Source: Stappia sp. TSB10P1A (GTDB taxonomy: Bacteria > Pseudomonadota > Alphaproteobacteria > Rhizobiales > Stappiaceae). Taken from it: 64,000 nt of DNA. Shown one piece after another: positions 50,753-60,187 of this stretch. The stretch covers positions 1-64,000 of the forward strand of contig NZ_FYAU01000018.1 in the NCBI RefSeq assembly GCF_900185725.1, read 5' to 3'. The notes beneath the pieces are model-generated. The model was not told the DNA's origin and ran no database searches. It saw only the letters and a program-made list of their open reading frames with translations. Numbering within the stretch: position 1 is the first letter of the stretch; each line of letters begins with the position of its first letter. A program made the position numbers and the translations under genes.

Positions 50753-52918
50753 ATGACACTCCGTACACTTGCAGGCTTCGCAGCAGCCCTTCTCGCCTCC
50801 ACGGCGATGGCCGGCGCCGAGCAGAATTTCAACCGCATCGCCACCTTCCCGGTGATCGCCAACATGGCGCCGGGCGAGGATCCGGCCCGCGAAACCTCGG
50901 CCGAGATCATCTCCGCCTCGGAAGACGGGATGACGCTGGTCTACAGCGACAGCCCGCTCGGGGTGATCGGCCTGATCGACATCACCGACCCGCGCGCGCC
51001 CAAGCCGCTCGGCAATATCGACGTGGGCGGCGAGCCGACCACCGCCGTCTTCGTCGGCAACATGGTCTTCGCCGGCGTCAACACGTCCGAAAGCTATGCC
51101 AATCCCTCCGGCAAGCTGGTCACCATCGACCCGGCCAGCAAGGCGATCGTCGCCGAATGCGACCTCGGCGGCCAGCCCGATTCCGTCGCCAAGGCGCCGG
51201 ACGGCAGCTTCCTGGCGGTGGCGATCGAGAACGAGCGCGACGAGAAGCTGGGCGATGGCGGCCTGCCGCAGATGCCGGCGGGCTTCGTCGTCAAGCTGCC
51301 GGTCAGCGACGGCGCGGTGGACTGCGCGGCGCTGCAGGTGATCGACATGACCGGCCTTGCCGAGATCGCTCCGGAAGATCCGGAGCCGGAATTCGTCGAC
51401 ATCAACGAGGCCGGCGAGATCGTCGTCACGCTGCAGGAAAACAACCACATCGTCATCATCGGCGCGGACGGCACGGTGGTGTCGCATTTTTCGGCCGGCG
51501 AGGTGACGCTGGAGGGCGTCGACACCCGCCGCAACGGCGCGCTGGAGTTCACCGGCAGCAAGGGCCCGATCCCGCGCGAGCCGGATGCGGTGAAGTGGCT
51601 CGACGGCGACCATGTCGCCTTCGCCAACGAGGGCGACTGGAAGGGCGGCACGCGCGGCTGGTCGATCTTCCGCCGCGACGGCACGCTGGTCTATGACGCC
51701 GGCACGTCGTTCGAACATGCGCTGGTCGAGATCGGCCACTATCCCGAGCACCGCAGCCATTCCAAGGGCGTGGAGCCGGAAGGCATGGAGACCGGCACGT
51801 TCGGCGGCATTCCGATGGTCTTCGTCGCCTCCGAGCGCGGCTCGGTGATCGGCGTCTATGACGTGTCGACCCTGTCGGAGCCGCGCCTGCACCAGTTGCT
51901 GCCCTCCGGCATCAGCCCCGAGGGCGTGGTCGCCATCCCCTCGCGCAACCTGATCGCCACGGCGAACGAGTTCGACGCGCGCGAGGACGGCGGCGCCGGC
52001 AGCCATGTGATGATCTACGAATGGCAGGACGCGCCGGCCGCCTATCCGATGCTGACCTCGGCCGGGGCCGACAGCCTGATCGGCTGGGGTGCCCTGTCCG
52101 GCCTGGTGGCGGATGCGGAAAAGCCCGGCATTCTCTACGCCGTGTCCGACAGCGTCTACGGCATGCAGCCGGCCATCTACACGATCGACGCCAACCAGAC
52201 GCCGGCGCGCATCACCGAAAAGCGGGTGGTGACCCGCTCCGGCCAGCCGGCGCAGAAGCTGGATCTGGAAGGCATCGCGCTCGCCGGTGACGGCGGCTTC
52301 TGGCTGGCCTCGGAAGGGCGCAGCGACCGCTTGGTGCCGCATGCGATCTATCGCACGGATGCCAAGGGCGAGATCCGCCAGGAGATCGCCCTGCCGCCGG
52401 AACTGCTCGCCCACGAGATCCGCTTCGGCTTCGAGGGGATCACCGTGCAGGGCGACGTGCTGTGGATGGCGGTGCAGCGCGAATGGAAGGACGATCCCAA
52501 GGGGATGGTCAAGCTGGTGGCCTATGACACCAAGGCCAAGACCTGGGGCGCGGTGCACTACCCGCTCGACGCGGCCGAGACCGGCTGGGTGGGCCTGTCC
52601 GAGATCACCCTGCATGGCGACCATGTCTATGTGCTGGAGCGCGACAACCAGATCGGCGCGGCGGCGACAATCAAGAAGCTCTACCGCGTGCCGGTGGCGG
52701 AGCTGCAGCCGGCGCCGCTCGGCGGCGACCTGCCGGTGGTGAGCAAGGAAGAGGTGCGCGACCTGCTTCCCGACCTCATGGTGCTGAACGGCTATGTGCA
52801 GGACAAGGTCGAGGGCTTCGCCATCGACGCGGCCGGCACCGCCTTCGTCGTCACCGACAATGACGGCCTGCAGGACGCCTCGGGCGAGACGCTGTTCTTC
52901 TCGATCGGCAAGATGTGA
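50753..52918 (+). CDS. Secreted phytase-type esterase (esterase-like activity of phytase family)
   Basis: This 721-residue protein has a signal peptide (MTLRTLAGFAAALLASTAMAGA). Its N-terminal part (about residues 25-430) is a propeller with repeated blocks such as LIDITDPRAPKPLGNI and IGVYDVSTLSEPRLHQLLPSG. The C-terminal part (about 435-720) matches the phytase-type esterase domain: LDLEGIALAGDGGFWLASEG, HEIRFGFEGITVQGD, VEGFAIDAAGTAFVVTDNDG. The ATG at 50753 follows AGGAGAGGGG. With the PHO box and PhoX nearby, release of phosphate from organic esters is likely. The exact substrate is unknown. Confidence 0.85.
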   Translation: MTLRTLAGFAAALLASTAMAGAEQNFNRIATFPVIANMAPGEDPARETSAEIISASEDGMTLVYSDSPLGVIGLIDITDPRAPKPLGNIDVGGEPTTAVFVGNMVFAGVNTSESYANPSGKLVTIDPASKAIVAECDLGGQPDSVAKAPDGSFLAVAIENERDEKLGDGGLPQMPAGFVVKLPVSDGAVDCAALQVIDMTGLAEIAPEDPEPEFVDINEAGEIVVTLQENNHIVIIGADGTVVSHFSAGEVTLEGVDTRRNGALEFTGSKGPIPREPDAVKWLDGDHVAFANEGDWKGGTRGWSIFRRDGTLVYDAGTSFEHALVEIGHYPEHRSHSKGVEPEGMETGTFGGIPMVFVASERGSVIGVYDVSTLSEPRLHQLLPSGISPEGVVAIPSRNLIATANEFDAREDGGAGSHVMIYEWQDAPAAYPMLTSAGADSLIGWGALSGLVADAEKPGILYAVSDSVYGMQPAIYTIDANQTPARITEKRVVTRSGQPAQKLDLEGIALAGDGGFWLASEGRSDRLVPHAIYRTDAKGEIRQEIALPPELLAHEIRFGFEGITVQGDVLWMAVQREWKDDPKGMVKLVAYDTKAKTWGAVHYPLDAAETGWVGLSEITLHGDHVYVLERDNQIGAAATIKKLYRVPVAELQPAPLGGDLPVVSKEEVRDLLPDLMVLNGYVQDKVEGFAIDAAGTAFVVTDNDGLQDASGETLFFSIGKM

Positions 52919-52950
52919 TCGGCAGGACGTAACGACAGGATGCAACGACA

Positions 52951-52976
52951 GGCGGGCCGGGTAACACCGGCCCGCC
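52951..52976. terminator. Hairpin after the phytase-like gene
   Basis: Perfect 10-bp arms GGCGGGCCGG (52951-52960) and CCGGCCCGCC (52967-52976) enclose GTAACA. It lies between convergent genes; only a modest GCTCGTTTCG follows. Confidence 0.7.
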
Positions 52977-53008
52977 GCTCGTTTCGGGCTTAAAAGGATC
53001 GGTTCGGG

Positions 53009-53713
53009 TCAGTCCGGACGGCGGAACACCATCATGGTGAAGAGGCCGAAGGGGGCGAGGCGCTCCTCGCGGACCAGCTCCATCGCGGTGTTGTCGAGCA
53101 CCGTCTCGCGGCGGAACAGCGGGTCCCAGCCAAGCGCCGAGGCGAAGCGGGCAAGGCCGCGCTCGATCAGTGCCAGCAGGCCTTTGTCGGCGGCGAAATG
53201 GTTGACGATGATCACCGTGCCGCCGGGCTTGACCACCCGCTCCAGCTCCTTGAGCACGGCGGAGGGGTCGGGCACCACGGTCATCACATACATGACGGTG
53301 GCGATGTCGAAGCGGGCGGCGTCGAAATCCATCTCGGCCGCGTCCATCGCCCGCAAGGTGGCGACGTTCTTCAGCTTCTTGCGGCGCACGCGCTCGCGGG
53401 CGCGCTCCAGCATCGGCTTCGACAGGTCGATGCCGGTGACGGTCAGGTTCTCGCCGTAAAGCGGCAGGGACAGGCCCGTGCCGACGCCGACTTCCACCAG
53501 CTCGCCGCTCAGCCGGTTGGCCTCGCGCGCGGCGGCGCGCTGACCGAAGACCAGCGGCGCGGTGAACACCCAGTCGTAGACCGGCGCCCAGCGGGCATAG
53601 GCGCTTTCCACCGAACCGGTGGAGGGGCCGGCGACGCGGGCAAGGCCGAGGCGCTTGGCAATGCGGTCGGCGATCCGGCGCAGGCGGCTGACGGGCCAGA
53701 ACTCGGCAGCCAT
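53009..53713 (-). CDS. pmtA: Phosphatidylethanolamine N-methyltransferase (PmtA)
   Basis: This 234-residue class I methyltransferase has the SAM-binding motif EVGVGTGLSLPLY (about residues 72-84) and the acidic GIDLS that follows. The N-terminal YARWAPVYDWVFTAPLVFGQR and later VMYVMTVVPDP, PGGTVIIVNHF match PmtA of rhizobia and relatives. It makes phosphatidylcholine by stepwise methylation at the inner membrane. The ATG at 53713 shares one base with the mnmA stop (TAATG), so the two genes are coupled, an unusual pairing. Confidence 0.85.
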   Translation of the reverse strand: MAAEFWPVSRLRRIADRIAKRLGLARVAGPSTGSVESAYARWAPVYDWVFTAPLVFGQRAAAREANRLSGELVEVGVGTGLSLPLYGENLTVTGIDLSKPMLERARERVRRKKLKNVATLRAMDAAEMDFDAARFDIATVMYVMTVVPDPSAVLKELERVVKPGGTVIIVNHFAADKGLLALIERGLARFASALGWDPLFRRETVLDNTAMELVREERLAPFGLFTMMVFRRPD

Positions 53714-54897
53714 TACAGCGGAACCACGGTGGCGGCTTCGGCGCGCGGGGCGGTGAGGCCTGAATTGACGGGAATGGTGCGCTCGATCCAGCCGCCGCCA
53801 AGAACGCGGGCGCCATCGCCGTCGTCGTCGAAGAAGACGCAGGCCTGGCCCGGCGCGACGCCGGTCTCGCCGTCGGCGAGATCGATCACCGCCTGGCCCT
53901 CGACGAGGCGCAGCACGGCCGGCTTGGGCGGGCGGGTGGAGCGGACCTTGGCGTGCAGCTCGATGCCGCCCGGCGGAATGTCGGAAAGGCGGCCGGGGCC
54001 GATCCAGTTGACCTCGCGCAGGACGATCTCGCGGGTGCCGAGCGCCTCGCGCGGGCCGACGACGACGCGGCGGCCCTCCGCCTCCAGGCGCACGACATAG
54101 AGCGGCTCGCCGGTGGCGATGCCGATGCCGCGGCGCTGGCCGATCGTGTAGTGGATGATGCCGTGATGGGTGCCGAGCACCCGGCCGTCGACATGGACGA
54201 TGTCGCCCGGCTCGGCGGCGTTCGGCTTCAGCCGCTCGATGACATCGGCATAGCGGCCCTGCGGCACGAAGCAGATGTCCTGGCTGTCCTGCTTCTCGGC
54301 GACGGTGAGGCCGAATTCGCGGGCAAGCTCGCGGGTCTGCGGCTTGGTCAGCCCGCCGAGCGGGAAGCGCAGGAAGTCGAGCTGCTCCTGGGTGGTGGCG
54401 AAGAGGAAATAGCTCTGGTCGCGGTCGAGATCGACCGGGCGGAACATCGCCCGATGGCCGTCGAGGAGACGCGAGCGGACATAGTGGCCGGTCGCCAGCA
54501 CGTCGGCGCCGAGCGTGCGGGCGGTCTCCAGCAGGTCGGAGAACTTGACCGTCTGGTTGCAGGCGACGCAGGGGATCGGCGTCTCGCCGGCGATGTAGCT
54601 CTCGGCGAAGCGCTCGATCACCTTCTCGCGGAAGCGGTCCTCGTAGTCGAGCACGTAATGCGGGATGCCGAGGCGTTCGGCGACGCGGCGGGCGTCCTGG
54701 ATGTCCTGGCCGGCGCAGCAGGCACCGGCGCGGTGCACCGCCTCGCCGTGGTCGTAGAGCTGCAGCGTGACGCCGATGACGTCGTATCCCTCGCGCTTCA
54801 TCAGCCCGGCGACGACGGAGGAATCGACGCCGCCGGACATGGCGACGACGACGCGGGTGTCCTCCGGTCGCTTGGGGATGTCGAGACTGTTGAGCAT
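53713..54897 (-). CDS. mnmA: tRNA-specific 2-thiouridylase MnmA
   Basis: This 394-residue enzyme introduces sulfur at U34 of Lys, Glu and Gln tRNAs. The PP-loop SGGVDSS (about residues 21-27), the catalytic cysteine region [13 protein letters not shown] and the second cysteine in DSQDICFV are all present, as are [19 protein letters not shown] (in part) and [15 protein letters not shown] precedes the ATG at 54897. It is followed directly by pmtA. Confidence 0.95.
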   Translation of the reverse strand: MLNSLDIPKRPEDTRVVVAMSGGVDSSVVAGLMKREGYDVIGVTLQLYDHGEAVHRAGACCAGQDIQDARRVAERLGIPHYVLDYEDRFREKVIERFAESYIAGETPIPCVACNQTVKFSDLLETARTLGADVLATGHYVRSRLLDGHRAMFRPVDLDRDQSYFLFATTQEQLDFLRFPLGGLTKPQTRELAREFGLTVAEKQDSQDICFVPQGRYADVIERLKPNAAEPGDIVHVDGRVLGTHHGIIHYTIGQRRGIGIATGEPLYVVRLEAEGRRVVVGPREALGTREIVLREVNWIGPGRLSDIPPGGIELHAKVRSTRPPKPAVLRLVEGQAVIDLADGETGVAPGQACVFFDDDGDGARVLGGGWIERTIPVNSGLTAPRAEAATVVPL

Positions 54898-55100
54898 GAA
54901 TGTCACCTTGCGGTCCTGTCGGATTGCGGGCCGGCAGCCGCTTGCGGCGGCTGTCGGGCTCTGCGCGGACGGTCGCTGGAGGACGCGCGTGAGGTCTCTG
55001 TATCTGGCGGCCCGCTTCTGTTGCCCGCGACTATAGCGGATCGCCCGGCCCATGGGAAAGGGGACGCCGCAGCGCGCCAGGACGGTTTTCGCCCGGTCCA

Positions 55101-55140
55101 CCCGGCAAAGCTTGCCACACCCGGCAAACTTTACCCGGCA
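55101..55140. repeat. Direct repeats of CCCGGCAAA
   Basis: CCCGGCAAA occurs at 55101-55109 and 55120-55128, and the related CCCGGCA at 55134-55140, with an inverted GGCAA-AGC-TTGCC between. They lie 75-115 bases upstream of the sigma-54-like promoter of fliK, a distance at which FlbD/FleQ-type enhancer sites are expected. Confidence 0.45.
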
Positions 55141-55213
55141 TGTGAGGCGCAAAGGGCGGCTCGACAAGGGGGTGTTTACCGAAAAGGCGAGGATTTTCGC
55201 GATTTTTCCGATC

Positions 55214-55229
55214 TGGCCCGGCATTTGCT
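55214..55229 (+). promoter_or_regulatory. Sigma-54-type promoter before fliK
   Basis: TGGCCCGGCATTTGCT matches the sigma-54 consensus TGGCACG-N4-TTGCW except for one base. The invariant GG (55215-55216) and GC (55227-55228) are exactly ten bases apart. It lies about 70 bases before the fliK start in the 54898-55298 interval, which otherwise carries only direct repeats and the divergent mnmA promoter. Confidence 0.65.
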
Positions 55230-55298
55230 CTCCCCTCTTGCAAAAGATGGCGCGCGCCGGGGATCCGGTGTCCGCGCCGACGACTGGCGGAGAAACGC

Positions 55299-58019
55299 GT
55301 GATCCTCGCAGGGCAGTTCCCGACGACATCGACGGCCGGCACCACGGCCGCCCGCACCGGCCTTGCCGGCGGCGGCGAGCAGGGCGCCTCGGCCTTCGCG
55401 ATGCTGCTGGGCTCTGCCGGGGGCGAGGGCGCCGGCCAGCAGGCGGGCGGTGCCGAGATCGCGGTCCGGCGGCTGCCGGCGGGCGTGGTGCCGGTTCCGG
55501 CCGGGCGGATGCCGGTTGCCGGCCTGCCCTTGCGGTTTGATGCCGCTGCTGCCGGCGAGGCGCGGCGCGATCTCGTCTCGGCGCTGATGGCCGGGCGCAA
55601 CGAAGGGCGGGTCCAAGGGGTCGGCGAGACCACTGGCGAGACCGCAGGTGAAAACCTGGCCGGGAGCGAAGCTGATCCGGTTTCCACGAGCCTTGCGGCG
55701 AGCTTTGCCGAGACCGTGGCCGCGAGCCTGCCGGCCGCCTTCGCGGCGGGCGGCGAGGTGCGGACCGATGCGCCGGCGCATGCCCAGACCGATGCCGATG
55801 CCGATGCCGGTGGGGGCGATGCGGCTGGTTCCGAGACGGGCCAGGAGCGGGGCCGCGCCGGAATTCTCTCCGGGCTGATCGCCACGGCCGGCAAGGCGGC
55901 CGAGACCCTGGCGACGACGCCCGCGGGATTGGGTGTTGCCGCAGCGATGCTGGGTCCGGCGGCGCCGCTCGCCGGCGCGGCGGTGGCCGCCCTCGTTGCG
56001 CATCTGTCGGATGCCGCCGGCGATCTTGCGGCCCTGCCGCAGACCGACGCCGCTGACAGCGACGCGCCCGAGGCCCCGCGCGGCGGGACGGCCGCCGCGA
56101 TGGCGGACGGGGCGGGCAAGGCGACGGACGCGCAGGCCGAGCTTGCCGAGGCTGCCCGGAAGATGGCGGCGACGGCACGGCGCGGCGGTGAGACGATCGC
56201 GACCAGCGGCGCCGCGACGCGACCGGCGGCCGGGACGGAACAGGCCGGAACGAAACAGGCCGGAACGAAACAGGCTGGAACGGAACAGGCGGGCGAGACC
56301 GCGCCGGCAGGCGCGCAGCCGGCCGTGCGCACGACATCCGCGGGACTGGCGGCGAGGATGCTGGCGCCGGAGGCCGGCACTGGTATCGGGACTGGCATTG
56401 GCACTGTCACTGGCATTGGCACGGCTGGTGATGCCGCGCGGGGCGTCGGACAGGGCCCGGTTCAGGGTGCTGGCCAGAGCGTTGGCCAGAGCGTTGGCCA
56501 GAGCATGGGCGAGAGCGTGAGCCAGAGCGCGGTTCGGAGCGCGGGGCAGCCTGGCGCCGGCGCGGATGCGGCGACACGGATCGCGAATGCGCTGCCGCCG
56601 CAGATCCCAACCCCGGCCCAGGCTCAAACGCAGGCCCAGGCTGCGGCTTCGGCAGATGCGCCGCGTCCGGCACCGACCGCGATGGCCGCGCCCGGTACAG
56701 CGATGCCCGGCGCGGAGGAGGCGCTGCCTGACGCCCCCGAGGCTCCGGCGCGGCCGGTGGCCTCGCCTCGCGACCGGAGCGGCGCGACCGCGCGGATGCA
56801 GAGCGATGCGGCCGTGCGGACCGACGCCGCCGCGGCGATGCGCGCGGCTGCCTCCACCCTCGCGCGGCAGGGCGCCAGCCTGCCGGCCGGCGTCGAGGTG
56901 ACGGTGACCGAGAGGGCTGACGGTTCGGCTGGCGCAACGGGCGAGAGCGCAGCGCGCGCCCAGGCCACTGCCCAGACTGCTGCGCAGGCCACTGCCCAGG
57001 CCACTGCCCAAGCCACTACACAGACTGCTGCCCAGGCGAACACGCAGCCATCCGTGCCGGCGAGCCTGAAGGTGGACCTGCAGGCGGCCGCCACCGGTGC
57101 GTCTCAGGCCGGGGCGACGAAGACGGACGAAGCGACCAAGGCCGGCGCGGCCAAGGCAGGTACACCGCAGGCGGGGACGACACAGTCCGCATCGATGCCG
57201 GTGCCGCCGCAGGGGCTGGCCTCGGCGCAGGCGCGCGATGCGGTGCTGAGCGAGGCCGCGAGCCGCGAGGCGGACGCCTTCGCGGCGCTGGCGAGGAGCG
57301 CGGATGCCAGAAGCGCAGATGCGGGCGGCGACAGGCCGGCGGCCGCGGCGCGGCCGGCATCGGCGGGCGCTCCGGGTGCGGCATCCGGCGAGACACAGCG
57401 GCCGGGGGTCAGCGCCGCGGCGCTCGCCTTCGCGGCGGCGATGACGGACACGGCCGGCGAGCCGCAGGGCGGCGACAGGCCGCTCGACGGCTTCGACGGA
57501 CAGATCGAGATTGGCCGCGCCGAGGCGCAGGCCCAGGCTTCAACCGCCGCCTTGCGCGGATCGACGGCGGCGCTGCCACAGAACGTGGCAGTGGCAAGCG
57601 CTCATCTGGCGGCGGAAGTCGCCAGGTTTGCCCAGAAGGGGCAAACGCGCTTCCAGATCCGTATGGACCCGCCGGAACTCGGCCGGGTGGATGTCGAACT
57701 GAAGGTCTCGCGCGACGGCACGGTGAGGGCGCACCTTTCCGTGGAACGCAGCGAGACGCTGGACATGTTCCTGCGCGACCAGCGCGGGCTGGAGAGGGCA
57801 CTCGATGCCGCCGGCCTCAAGCTGGAAAGCGGAGGACTCGAAATGTCGCTGAAAAACCAGAATGGTTTCGCCGGTTTCGAGCGGGGTGAGGGCGGCAATG
57901 ACCGCCTCGCGCCGGGCGAGGGCGGCGGCCTCCAGAAGGAGGACGGCGACACGCTGCCGATGGCGGCAGCCAGGGCCTATGTGAGCGGCGCCAGCGGCGC
58001 CCTCGATATCCAGGTATAG
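55299..58019 (+). CDS. fliK: Flagellar hook-length control protein FliK
   Basis: This 906-residue, strongly Ala/Gly/Thr-rich protein ends in a FliK C-terminal domain ([18 protein letters not shown], then [15 protein letters not shown] and [15 protein letters not shown] at about residues 784-845). The long N-terminal part is low in complexity, with tandem repeats such as [14 protein letters not shown] and [16 protein letters not shown] and an Ala-Gln-Thr tract, as expected for a molecular ruler. At 906 residues it is well above the usual 400-600. The start is GTG at 55299, with GGAG nearby; flgD follows 55 bases later. Confidence 0.88.
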   Translation: MILAGQFPTTSTAGTTAARTGLAGGGEQGASAFAMLLGSAGGEGAGQQAGGAEIAVRRLPAGVVPVPAGRMPVAGLPLRFDAAAAGEARRDLVSALMAGRNEGRVQGVGETTGETAGENLAGSEADPVSTSLAASFAETVAASLPAAFAAGGEVRTDAPAHAQTDADADAGGGDAAGSETGQERGRAGILSGLIATAGKAAETLATTPAGLGVAAAMLGPAAPLAGAAVAALVAHLSDAAGDLAALPQTDAADSDAPEAPRGGTAAAMADGAGKATDAQAELAEAARKMAATARRGGETIATSGAATRPAAGTEQAGTKQAGTKQAGTEQAGETAPAGAQPAVRTTSAGLAARMLAPEAGTGIGTGIGTVTGIGTAGDAARGVGQGPVQGAGQSVGQSVGQSMGESVSQSAVRSAGQPGAGADAATRIANALPPQIPTPAQAQTQAQAAASADAPRPAPTAMAAPGTAMPGAEEALPDAPEAPARPVASPRDRSGATARMQSDAAVRTDAAAAMRAAASTLARQGASLPAGVEVTVTERADGSAGATGESAARAQATAQTAAQATAQATAQATTQTAAQANTQPSVPASLKVDLQAAATGASQAGATKTDEATKAGAAKAGTPQAGTTQSASMPVPPQGLASAQARDAVLSEAASREADAFAALARSADARSADAGGDRPAAAARPASAGAPGAASGETQRPGVSAAALAFAAAMTDTAGEPQGGDRPLDGFDGQIEIGRAEAQAQASTAALRGSTAALPQNVAVASAHLAAEVARFAQKGQTRFQIRMDPPELGRVDVELKVSRDGTVRAHLSVERSETLDMFLRDQRGLERALDAAGLKLESGGLEMSLKNQNGFAGFERGEGGNDRLAPGEGGGLQKEDGDTLPMAAARAYVSGASGALDIQV
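56232..56291 (+). repeat. 15-bp tandem repeat inside fliK, four copies
   Basis: GGAACGAAACAGGCC-type units lie at 56232, 56247, 56262 and 56277, each coding (E/K)QAGT-like peptides. The unit length keeps the frame, so copy-number change would alter the ruler length by five residues per copy. Confidence 0.85.
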
Positions 58020-58074
58020 CCCGCAAGGCACGGCGCGCCCCGGCGGGAGCCGGACGGCGACAGGAGTGAACGAG

Positions 58075-58740
58075 ATGGCGACGAGCGGCATTAGCGGCAG
58101 CGGCACGAGCGGCGGGGCGACCACCACCTCCGCCTCGCTGACGGCGCTTTCGAACAATTACGAGCTGTTCCTGTCGATCCTGACGACCCAGATCAAGAAC
58201 CAGGATCCGCTGAACCCGATGGATTCATCGAAGTATACCGAGCAGCTTGTTCAGTATTCGTCGGTTGAACAGCAGATCAAGACCAACGACCAGCTCAGCG
58301 ACCTGCTGGCGGTGATGGCGGCGACGACGGCCTCCAGCTATGTCAGCTACCTCGGCACCAACGTCACGGCGGCGGGCAACACCACCAGCCTGAAGGACGG
58401 CGAGGCCAAGTGGACCTACGACTCGCCCGAATCGGGCAAGGCGCGGGTGGAGATCCGCAACAGCCTCGGCGCGGTGGTCTTCGCCGAGGATGCCGACCTG
58501 TCCTATGGCGCCAACATCTATACCTGGGACGGGCGCACGACCGCCGGATCGTCGGCGCCGGAGGGGGCCTACTCGATCTCGATCGCCCGCTATGACGCGA
58601 ACAACCGCCCGACCGTGCCGGTGGCGACGGAAATTTCCGGCACCGTCGAGGGCATCGAGTTCACCTCCTCGGGAGCGATGCTGAAGATCGGCGGGATCTA
58701 TGTGTCGGCGGCCACGGTGCTTTCGGTCAATCGCAACTGA
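58075..58740 (+). CDS. flgD: Flagellar hook-cap protein FlgD
   Basis: This 221-residue protein has the FlgD N-terminal motif NYELFLSILTTQIKNQDPLNP (quoted in part: TTQIKNQDPLNPMDSS) and the FlgD Tudor/Ig-like C-terminus with YTWDGRTTAGSSAPEG and VEGIEF. It caps the growing hook. The ATG at 58075 follows AGGAG eight or nine bases before; a GTG three codons earlier overlaps that ribosome site. It is in operon with fliK and ends at a strong terminator. Confidence 0.93.
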   Translation: MATSGISGSGTSGGATTTSASLTALSNNYELFLSILTTQIKNQDPLNPMDSSKYTEQLVQYSSVEQQIKTNDQLSDLLAVMAATTASSYVSYLGTNVTAAGNTTSLKDGEAKWTYDSPESGKARVEIRNSLGAVVFAEDADLSYGANIYTWDGRTTAGSSAPEGAYSISIARYDANNRPTVPVATEISGTVEGIEFTSSGAMLKIGGIYVSAATVLSVNRN

Positions 58741-58773
58741 TCGGGCCGGCCGGCCGGCGGGTGGAAATTGCAC

Positions 58774-58805
58774 GGGGCGGCGAGAAATTTTCGCCGCCCC
58801 TTTTT
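58774..58805 (+). terminator. Rho-independent terminator after flgD
   Basis: Perfect 10-bp arms GGGGCGGCGA (58774-58783) and TCGCCGCCCC (58791-58800) are followed directly by TTTTT. It is the best intrinsic terminator in the window, 34 bases after the flgD stop. Confidence 0.92.
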
Positions 58806-58920
58806 CGTTCTCATTTTGCAAGGGGCAGGGAACCTGTGCGAAGGCAGGGTTTTCCTCGGCTGACGACACCTTTTACGGAGGCCGAGTCGTTCAAATTCTT
58901 ACCGAATTGTTGCTTCCCGT

Positions 58921-58935
58921 TTAGGTAATTTTTAA
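58921..58935 (+). promoter_or_regulatory. CtrA-like box upstream of sciP
   Basis: TTAG-GTAATTT-TTAA differs by one base from the CtrA consensus TTAA-N7-TTAA and lies 54 bases before the sciP start in an AT-rich stretch. sciP is a CtrA target in Caulobacter. Confidence 0.5.
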
Positions 58936-58988
58936 AGGCAAACCGTTACATTCACAGTCAACGTGGTCATGTTGAGTGTGAGTGTACA

Positions 58989-59264
58989 ATGACCGACCGA
59001 GCAAGTGCGCGTGTCAAATATGTAATCGGTCCCGACGGGTCACCGTTGACGATCGCCGATCTGCCGCCCGCGACCACCCGTCGCTGGGTGATCCGGCGAA
59101 AGGCCGAAGTGGTGGCCGCCGTTCGCGGCGGACTGCTGTCTCTCGACGAGGCCTGCAAGCGGTATACGCTGACCGTCGAGGAATTCCTGTCCTGGCAGAG
59201 TTCGATCGATCGCCACGGCCTTGCCGGGCTGCGCGCGACGCGGGTCCAGCAATACCGGAACTGA
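58989..59264 (+). CDS. sciP: CtrA inhibitor SciP (DUF1153)
   Basis: This 91-residue helix-turn-helix protein matches SciP along its length: VKYVIGPDGSPLTIADLPP, TRRWVIRRKAEVVAAV and LLSLDEACKRYTLTVEEF. In Caulobacter, SciP binds CtrA and blocks its activation of target promoters. It implies a CtrA circuit in this organism and stands with flagellar genes, which are classic CtrA targets. A near-consensus CtrA box precedes it. Confidence 0.93.
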   Translation: MTDRASARVKYVIGPDGSPLTIADLPPATTRRWVIRRKAEVVAAVRGGLLSLDEACKRYTLTVEEFLSWQSSIDRHGLAGLRATRVQQYRN

Positions 59265-59435
59265 GGCAGGATAAGACGGCAGGCCCGGCCGGCTCGCTTC
59301 CCCGCAAGCCCGTCCTGCCCGAGACACCGCCCTTCGCACAGAACGATCCTTGAAGAGGCTGGCGGCAACGCCGGCCTCTCTGTGTTTTCGTGCGCCGGTG
59401 TTCAGACGGTGCTTGTCGCACAGACCTTTCCTTGG

Positions 59436-59842
59436 CGTCTTCCCGGACGAGGCCGAAGATCCGGGACCGGGGAGGCAGGGGCGTTCGAGGAGTTTTTCGG
59501 GAGCGTGCCCCGGAGGCCCTCGGCTCGCCGGTCCCGGCTCGGCGCTTGCGCGCCGTCCGGGAAGACGCGGGGAGAGGATTGCGTCCGGGAGGGCGCACGG
59601 AGGCGGACGAGCGCGGAAGGGCGCGCCGTCCGGAAGGGCGAAACGCGAGGGCGGTGTGCCGTCTCGGCTGCTCTGGGAGCCAATGGGCACCGGGTCGCGC
59701 TAGCGCGCGCCCGGTGTGACGGCGAAGGGTGGGGTGACCGGCGCGTGCTTGCGCGCGACCGGGGGTGACCTCCGAGATGGGGTGAGGCCGTGCCTCCCCC
59801 ACGGAGGTCATCCCGGCCGCAGGCGAAGCCGGAGAGCCGGGA
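59436..59842. repeat. Dense inverted-repeat zone (nested hairpins, REP-like)
   Basis: The 59265-60187 interval has no convincing gene but many perfect inverted repeats. A 14-bp pair CGTCTTCCCGGACG (59436-59449) and its complement (59554-59567) encloses a 10-bp pair CCGGGACCGG (59461-59470) and CCGGTCCCGG (59528-59537). Hairpins follow at 59688-59716 (CACCGGG...CCCGGTG with CGCGCTAGCGCG inside), 59766-59810 (TGACCTCCG...CGGAGGTCA) and 59811-59842 (TCCCGGC...GCCGGGA). The last type resembles intergenic palindromes repeated across alphaproteobacterial genomes. Overlapping open frames here are artefacts of composition. Confidence 0.7.
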
Positions 59843-60042
59843 ACCAGAGGTAACCCCGGCGGGTGCTTGTCGCTTCATCCTCTCCCTGGCGCGGTCCTCA
59901 AGCGCTGATGCGCCGGGCGGGGCGCGACTCATTACGCTTCGCGAAAGGTTAACGCGACCCGGTCGATTTTGCCGGTCTCCTATCGCATTTCGCCACGATA
60001 AGCAGCGGAAAGTCCGCGACTTTTACCCTTTCCTAACGCGCG

Positions 60043-60057
60043 TTAACCACTCGTTTA
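60043..60057 (+). promoter_or_regulatory. CtrA-like box upstream of fliF
   Basis: TTAA-CCACTCG-TTTA differs by one base from the consensus and lies about 130 bases before the fliF start. It overlaps a 12-bp palindrome TAACGCGCGTTA (60034-60045). CtrA activates fliF in Caulobacter. Confidence 0.55.
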
Positions 60058-60187
60058 CCATCTGGCGGGCAAAAATTGCCTACCGGCCATCCGGGGAGGC
60101 TTTTCCATCCCCCTCATCCCCAAGGAGCCGCCCTGGGTGGCCCGGTCTTTTCAGAGGTTTTCCGCGACAGCATCGACGGGTGGGCAC

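Noticed and set aside
59265-60187. Several open frames of 60-265 codons in the inverted-repeat zone
   Set aside because: They overlap on both strands, are Arg/Pro/Gly-rich, have no ribosome sites and cross the palindromes.
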